NCBI GenBank assembly: GCA_030653385.1
Contig: JAURZM010000063.1
Span: 62,001-126,000, forward strand
DNA: 64,000 nucleotides
Direction of reading: 5' to 3'
From: Rubrivivax sp.
GTDB lineage: Bacteria > Pseudomonadota > Gammaproteobacteria > Burkholderiales > Burkholderiaceae_C
The position numbers and the translations under genes are program-made. Shown piece after piece: positions 59,813 to 64,000 of the stretch. The notes beneath the pieces are model-generated. The model was not told the DNA's origin and ran no database searches. It saw only the letters and a list, made by a program, of their open reading frames with translations. Each line of letters starts with the position of its first letter. Position 1 is the first letter of the stretch.

Positions 59813-60415
59813 TCAGGCGAAGGCCACTTTCGGCGGCTCGCGCTGTGCCGCGGCTTCGATCACGAACAGCTCGGCGGCGGCAAAACCGAAGCTGTTGCTG
59901 ATCACGCTGCTGGGGAAAACTTCGCGCTGCGTGTTGTAGGCCATCACCGCGTCGTTGTAGGCCTGGCGCGAGAAGGCGACCTTGTTTTCGGTCGAACTCA
60001 GCTCTTCCATCAGCCCCAGCATGGTGGTGTTGGCCTTCAGGTCGGGGTAGGCCTCGGACAGCGCGAACAGGCGGCCCAGCGTGCCGGTGAGCACACCTTC
60101 GGCGCCGGCCAGCGCCTTCATCGCGGTGGGGTCCCCGGGCTTCGCGGCGGCAGCGGCGCCGGCCGTGGACGCCGCATTGCGTGCGGCAATCACTGCCTCC
60201 AGCGTGCTGCGTTCGTGCTGCAGGTAGGCGCGGGCGGTTTCGACCAGGTTCGGAATCAGGTCGTAGCGCCGCTTGAGCTGCACGTCGATCTGCGCAAAGG
60301 CGTTCTGGTAACGGTTGCGCAGCGCGACCAGCTTGTTGTACAGGCCAACGACCAGGACGACGGCAACGGCCAACAGGCCAAGCAGGATGAGTGCGGTGGT
60401 GAGGCTGGTGTTCAT
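59813..60415 (-). CDS. lemA: LemA family protein
   Basis: 200 residues. One N-terminal membrane helix (ALILLGLLAVAVVLVVGLYN) is followed by a long helical bundle with LVALRNRYQNAFAQIDVQLK, RRYDLIPNLVETARAYLQHE and YNDAVMAYNTQREVFPS, all LemA signatures. The function is not settled; it is usually paired with an M48 protease, as here. ATG 60415 begins MNTSLTTALIL. Confidence 0.94.
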   Translation of the reverse strand: MNTSLTTALILLGLLAVAVVLVVGLYNKLVALRNRYQNAFAQIDVQLKRRYDLIPNLVETARAYLQHERSTLEAVIAARNAASTAGAAAAAKPGDPTAMKALAGAEGVLTGTLGRLFALSEAYPDLKANTTMLGLMEELSSTENKVAFSRQAYNDAVMAYNTQREVFPSSVISNSFGFAAAELFVIEAAAQREPPKVAFA

Positions 60416-60448
60416 GGGAGTCCCGATGCGATCAGTTGACAGCAAAGG

Positions 60449-60664
60449 CTAGGCCGCTTCTCCGCCCAGGTCTGTTCGGTCGCGCGCTCTGCCGGTTTCC
60501 GGCCTGCTCAGGGGTCCCGGGTCGATGGCCGTGAACCCCAGGCTGCTGAGTGCATCACCCAGGTCAGACAGATTGCTGGCGCACCCGCCGATGACCAGGC
60601 CACCGGCTTCGGCATGGCCCAGCGCATCGCGTATCGCTGCACGGCTGTCGAGAACCGTGCGCAC
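60449..60664 (-). CDS. Possible small hypothetical protein between the kinase and lemA genes
   Basis: 71 residues from a GTG at 60664 (VRTVLDSRAAIRDALGHAEA). It includes GGLVIGGCASNLSDLGDALS and a polar tail ending DRTDLGGEAA. The frame has reasonable composition, but there is no ribosome-binding site that stands out and no recognised family. It fills the gap between the kinase stop (60715) and lemA. Confidence 0.3.
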   Translation of the reverse strand: MRTVLDSRAAIRDALGHAEAGGLVIGGCASNLSDLGDALSSLGFTAIDPGPLSRPETGRARDRTDLGGEAA

Positions 60665-60714
60665 CCACGGCTGCCAGCTGATACCGTTGAGCAGGGCGGG
60701 CCGTTGGCGGCCCG

Positions 60715-61842
60715 CTACAAGAAACAGTGGGGCAGGCTGATCGTGAACACACAACCGGTCCCCGGCACGTCGCGCACCGTCATGCTGCCGCCATCGGCTT
60801 CGACCGTGCGACGGGCGATGGACAGGCCCAGGCCCAGGCCGCTTCTGTTGATGCTGCCCTGCGTGAAAGGCTTGAACATCTTCTCGGCGAAGCCGCGTGG
60901 AAGGCCGCCACAGCAGTCCTTGACGTCGATGCACACCAGGTCCTCGGCCCGATACGCGAGCAGGCTGACTTCGGTGTGGGGGTGCGTGAACTTGAACGCG
61001 TTCTGAAGCAGATTCACCAGTGCCGCCAACAGGTGGTCGCGGTTGCCGGCGATGCCCAGGCTTCGGTCGACCGCGGGCACCCGAAAGGCGCAGCCTCGCT
61101 CGGCCGCGCTCAAGGCGGCGATGCTGGACGCTTCGGCAATGAACGTGGCCAGCGAAAACGGTGCGTTCAAGCTGGATGCATCGGCCGCTGTGCGCACGGC
61201 GTCCAACGTGCGGTCCAGCTGATCGGCCATCGCCGCCAGGCTGCGCTTCACCAGCGCGCCGGTGGAACCGCTGATCGGCACCGTCCCGGACTCCAGTGCC
61301 GTGAATCCCAGCAGGGCGGTCTGCAGGCAGTTGCGCAGTTCGTGAACCAGCACGCCCAGCCGCTCGTTTTCATCGGCCGACCGGCTTTGTGACAGGGTGG
61401 CGTCCCGCTGGGCGCTGAAGCTGGTCACGGCATCGGCGATGGCGTTGTCCAGGCAACGGTTCAGGGTCCGGAACTGAGCCGCGGAAAACGGCGTGTCACG
61501 CTCGACAGCCAGGTCCGTGATGGCCTGGCACAAGTCCCCGTAGTCATGGACCAGTTGATTCAGCGTGTAGCCGAGCTTGAGCAGCTGCTTGCCATGCGCA
61601 GTGGCGCTGACGCCAATCTGGGACAAGGCCCCGGCATCCCCGCCGGCAGGGCCGGAAATCCGCTCGCCTTCAGCCAGGTTGCCATCGCCCTCTGCCCGCA
61701 AGGTGTTCGTCAGTTGTTCCAGAAACAGCGGGACGCCATTCGCCAATTGCTGTGGGGTGGCTGCGCGGTTGGGTCGCTGCGCCACCTTCGCCTTGCAGCG
61801 CCCGATGAGTTCGTCCCGGTTGCTTGAAAGAAAGCTATGCAC
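60715..61842 (-). CDS. Sensor histidine kinase with RsbRD-like N-terminal domain
   Basis: 375 residues from GTG 61842 (VHSFLSSNRDELIGRCKAKV), which has AAGG about 8 bases upstream; a second GTG lies two codons earlier. The N-terminal 150 residues are helical (LEQLTNTLRAEGDG, LLKLGYTLNQLVHDYGDLCQ), like RsbT co-antagonist N-terminal domains, with no membrane helix. Kinase core: LGVLVHELRNCLQTALLGFT (phospho-His near 168), LVNLLQNAFKFTHPHTEV (N box) and GLGLGLSIARRTVEADGG (G box). Soluble kinase. A receiver-only gene is divergent from it, 226 bases away, and is a likely partner. Confidence 0.85.
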   Translation of the reverse strand: MHSFLSSNRDELIGRCKAKVAQRPNRAATPQQLANGVPLFLEQLTNTLRAEGDGNLAEGERISGPAGGDAGALSQIGVSATAHGKQLLKLGYTLNQLVHDYGDLCQAITDLAVERDTPFSAAQFRTLNRCLDNAIADAVTSFSAQRDATLSQSRSADENERLGVLVHELRNCLQTALLGFTALESGTVPISGSTGALVKRSLAAMADQLDRTLDAVRTAADASSLNAPFSLATFIAEASSIAALSAAERGCAFRVPAVDRSLGIAGNRDHLLAALVNLLQNAFKFTHPHTEVSLLAYRAEDLVCIDVKDCCGGLPRGFAEKMFKPFTQGSINRSGLGLGLSIARRTVEADGGSMTVRDVPGTGCVFTISLPHCFL

Positions 61843-62068
61843 AGACACACCCTTGTTTTCGGCTCGCCGCCAAAAGCAGGCGCGCCCACAGACGCTTGGA
61901 CTGGCGCGTGATCGCAACCAATGGACTTCGGTGCCGAGTGTGTTTGCCTCAGCCGAAAAGCGCTGTTCGGTACCGTACGCACCCTGGCATCGCCGTGTGG
62001 ACGGGCACGGCAATTGCCCTGAAGACCGCACAACCGCAGTCGCGACCATCCGTCGCGCGCACCCCTCC

Positions 62069-62485
62069 ATGGCCACCGATGATCCGAGCAAACCAGGCAG
62101 CCCGCCCGTATTGCGAGTGCTTGTGGTCGACGACAACGTCGACGGGGCACAAGCGCTCTGCGCGCTGCTGAGCACGATGAGATGCAGCACGACCGTTGCC
62201 TTCAATGGCGCACAGGGGCTGGCTGCGGCTGCTGCCTTTGACCCCCACCTGGCCTTCATCGACCTCGAGATGCCTGACATGAGCGGCTGCGACGTGGCGC
62301 GGCTCCTGCGGGCGGGGCCGGGGCGCAGTGACGCACGTCTCATCTGCCTGACCGGTCACGGGCAGCCCGATGACAGGTGCCAGTGCCTGGAAGCAGGCTT
62401 CGACGATTTTTTCACCAAGCCGATGCGGACGGAACGACTGAGTGAAGTGGTGATGGCCGCGACCGCATCAGACCCCTGGCCCTAG
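62069..62485 (+). CDS. Single-domain response regulator
   Basis: 138 residues, receiver only: LRVLVVDDNVDGAQALCALL (acidic pocket), HLAFIDLEMPDMSGCDVARL (phosphoacceptor Asp), LICLTGHGQPDD (Thr) and FFTKPMRTERLSEVV (Lys). ATG 62069 (MATDDPSKPG) is the nearest start before the domain. Receivers of this VDDNVDGAQAL type are often fused to kinases; here it stands alone between two soluble kinases. Confidence 0.88.
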   Translation: MATDDPSKPGSPPVLRVLVVDDNVDGAQALCALLSTMRCSTTVAFNGAQGLAAAAAFDPHLAFIDLEMPDMSGCDVARLLRAGPGRSDARLICLTGHGQPDDRCQCLEAGFDDFFTKPMRTERLSEVVMAATASDPWP

Positions 62486-62552
62486 GTTCGCACCTCCGGC
62501 CAATGTGCGGAGCCAGACAGACGCATCCGGCTCCAACGCCCAGCCTCCAGCC

Positions 62553-62885
62553 ATGGCCCAGATACTTGAGAAACTCGAACGTGACACTTGCCGCCACCCG
62601 GCACCGCCAATGACCGCTTTCTTCGACTCGATGTGGCGTGGAAGAACCGCGCCTTTCACCCGGTTCGGCAGAACCAGGCCCCAGCTCGCCACGAGCCCGC
62701 AAGCGACACCCGCCCAGGCGGGCCAGGCTCTGCTGGCGATGCCTTTCGATGCGATGCGGTTCCAGTACGCCAACGCGGTGATGGCCGGTTGGGTGCCTCG
62801 CTCGATCTTGGCGTCCGCCAAGTCGGATCGAGCCATTGACCTGCTCGAAAAGTTCAGCTTGGGACCGATCGCAAGGCGGCGTTGA
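62553..62885 (+). CDS. Hypothetical protein of unknown function
   Basis: 110 residues from ATG 62553 (MAQILEKLERDTCRHPAPPM). It contains LLAMPFDAMRFQYANAVMAG and a basic end. The composition is less biased than the surrounding genes (more codons ending in A or T), which may mean transfer or decay. No family was recognised. The frame ends 36 bases before the next kinase gene. It may not be expressed. Confidence 0.35.
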   Translation: MAQILEKLERDTCRHPAPPMTAFFDSMWRGRTAPFTRFGRTRPQLATSPQATPAQAGQALLAMPFDAMRFQYANAVMAGWVPRSILASAKSDRAIDLLEKFSLGPIARRR

Positions 62886-62921
62886 CTGCGCCGCCATCGA
62901 GCAACGTCTGCACGCCCGGCC

Positions 62922-64000
62922 ATGCGCCTGTCTGCTTTCATCACCGACAACCTCGACGTTATCCTCGTGGACTGGGTGGCGTTTGCGCGCAAGCAGTTCC
63001 CGGCGGCCGCGAACATGGGCGAGACCGCACTGCTCGACCACGGCAGGCAGATCCTCGAGGAGATCGCTGCCAACATGCGCCGGCCGCAGGGCGAGGGCGA
63101 ACGACAGGCCAAGTCGGAAGGCGAGAGCTCCCGCGCTTCCGCTTCCAGCGCGGTGCCGTCTCGCAGCCATGCCCGGCAGCGTGAGCGGCAGGGTTTCGAA
63201 ATCGAGCAGATGGTGGCCGAGTACCGTGCGCTGCGTGCGACCGTGCTTCGCCTCTGGGGCGCCGCTTCGAGCCGCGTGGAGCACGAGGACCTGGAAGAAC
63301 TGACCCGTTTCAACGAGGCAGTCGACCAGGCCATCGCCGAATCGCTGACGGTTTTTGTGGCAGAGATGGACAAGGCCCGCGATCTTTTCCTGGGCATCCT
63401 GGGCCACGACCTGCGCGGTCCGCTCAGCGCCATCGCCAGCTCGGCCAGCGTCGTTCTGCACACACGTCCACAGGAATCGCGCCAGGCAGAAGTGATTTTG
63501 CGCAGCGTCGCGCAGATGAAGGCCTTGCTGGATGACCTGCTGGAATTCACCCGGCAGCGGATGGGGCTGGGGCTGGTGATCGCGCCACAGGCCCTTCAGC
63601 TGGAAAGCTTCGTGCGCAACATCCTCGACGAGATCCTGGCCATCAGCAGGGGCCGTGTGCTAACGCTCGATGTGCAGGGTGAAATGCAAGGGGAATGGGA
63701 CGCCCGTCGGCTGCACCAGGCGGTTTCGAACCTGGTTTTCAATGCCTTGAAATATGGCGACCTGGGCAAGCCGATCAGCATCAGCCTGGACGGCACGCAC
63801 GAAGACACCGTGCAGCTGGCTGTCAAGAACAGCGGTGCACGCATTCCAACGGACCTTTTGCCCATGATCTTCGAGCCGCTGGTCCGCGCCGCTGACGAGG
63901 GCTGCGAATCGGACTCGCAGAGCACAGGCGCCAACCTGGGGCTTGGGCTGCACATCGTGCGCGAAATCGCGCTCGCACATGGGGGCGCGGTTGACGTGGT
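62922..64000 (+). CDS. Sensor histidine kinase with RsbRD-like N-terminal domain (partial, runs off the window)
   Basis: 359 codons are visible from ATG 62922 (MRLSAFITDNLDVILVDWVA) and the frame is still open at the last base. The N-terminal helical domain (about 1-140; HGRQILEEIAANMRRPQGEG, EELTRFNEAVDQAIAESLTV) resembles the RsbRD co-antagonist domain. The kinase core has LFLGILGHDLRGPLSAIASS (phospho-His near 160), LHQAVSNLVFNALKYGD (N box) and ANLGLGLHIVREIALAHGG (G box). No membrane helix. It is the second such kinase within 3 kb; the missing end could hold a receiver domain. Confidence 0.85.
   Translation, partial: MRLSAFITDNLDVILVDWVAFARKQFPAAANMGETALLDHGRQILEEIAANMRRPQGEGERQAKSEGESSRASASSAVPSRSHARQRERQGFEIEQMVAEYRALRATVLRLWGAASSRVEHEDLEELTRFNEAVDQAIAESLTVFVAEMDKARDLFLGILGHDLRGPLSAIASSASVVLHTRPQESRQAEVILRSVAQMKALLDDLLEFTRQRMGLGLVIAPQALQLESFVRNILDEILAISRGRVLTLDVQGEMQGEWDARRLHQAVSNLVFNALKYGDLGKPISISLDGTHEDTVQLAVKNSGARIPTDLLPMIFEPLVRAADEGCESDSQSTGANLGLGLHIVREIALAHGGAVDV

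Overview
The window is a 64 kb, GC-rich, gene-dense stretch of bacterial chromosome. The gene content points to a betaproteobacterium of the order Burkholderiales, probably the Rubrivivax/Leptothrix/Aquabacterium side. This is inferred from a TctABC tricarboxylate transporter with TctDE, an H-NS-type KYRD...TWSGRG nucleoid protein, an RpoD with a long lysine/alanine-rich tail, a PEP-CTERM protein, and grpE-dnaK-dnaJ and rplI-dnaB neighbourhoods. There are no phage genes, insertion sequences, rRNA genes or CRISPR arrays. One tRNA gene, tRNA-Val(GAC), is present.

Layout. 1-3.0 kb (+): end of rplI with its terminator, dnaB, and a radical SAM gene preceded by a near-perfect LexA box. 3.1-11.6 kb (-): a receiver-TPR protein and the heat-shock block grpE-dnaK-dnaJ with a sigma-32 promoter. 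Upstream of these are hslR and the tctDE two-component genes, whose ends overlap. 11.7-14.8 kb (+): tctC, tctB, tctA, divergent from tctDE. 14.8-29.7 kb (-): a long collinear run that reads, in transcription order, argA, yggX, hns-like, a MASE1-PAS-GGDEF-EAL protein, dnaG, rpoD, an adenylate cyclase-FHA protein, a receiver-only protein, hemH, a PEP-CTERM protein with a sigma-54 promoter, and a secreted TPR protein. 29.8-36.5 kb (+): hrpA, an iron-binding periplasmic protein, a deletion remnant of an S9 peptidase, and a TonB-like protein. 36.5-40.7 kb (-): mfd and serB. 40.8-42.0 kb (+): ispD and ispF. 42.0-46.5 kb: a large winged-helix/NTPase regulator divergent from a calcium-repeat lipoprotein. 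46.5-48.7 kb (-): ompR-envZ. 48.9-56.1 kb (+): a SIMPL protein, an alpha/beta hydrolase coupled to relA, the tRNA, and a P-type ATPase. 56.0-60.4 kb (-): two small membrane ORFs, cardiolipin synthase, an M48 protease and lemA. 60.4-64 kb: two histidine kinases with short helical sensor domains resembling RsbRD, and a receiver-only regulator.

How it fits together. Most genes are housekeeping: replication, transcription, stress folding, stringent response, heme, isoprenoid, serine and arginine synthesis, and repair. They are interleaved with a high number of signalling proteins: four classical or hybrid-type kinases, five receivers, a cyclic-di-GMP enzyme, a cAMP enzyme and RelA. Four-base ATGA stop/start overlaps recur (tctD-tctE-hslR, receiver-hemH, serB-mfd, ispD-ispF, hydrolase-relA), with a related TGATG overlap at tctB-tctA.

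The least ordinary features are the following: (i) the SOS operator on the radical SAM gene; (ii) the sigma-54 promoter with paired upstream inverted repeats on the PEP-CTERM gene; (iii) the cyclase-FHA/receiver/ferrochelatase operon; (iv) palindromic repetitive elements lying in frame inside hrpA and mfd; (v) the S9 peptidase remnant in which the two ends of the gene are joined; (vi) a phased GCAGTGA repeat in the rpoD leader; (vii) the paired kinase cluster at the right edge. No wholly new defence or mobile system was found.
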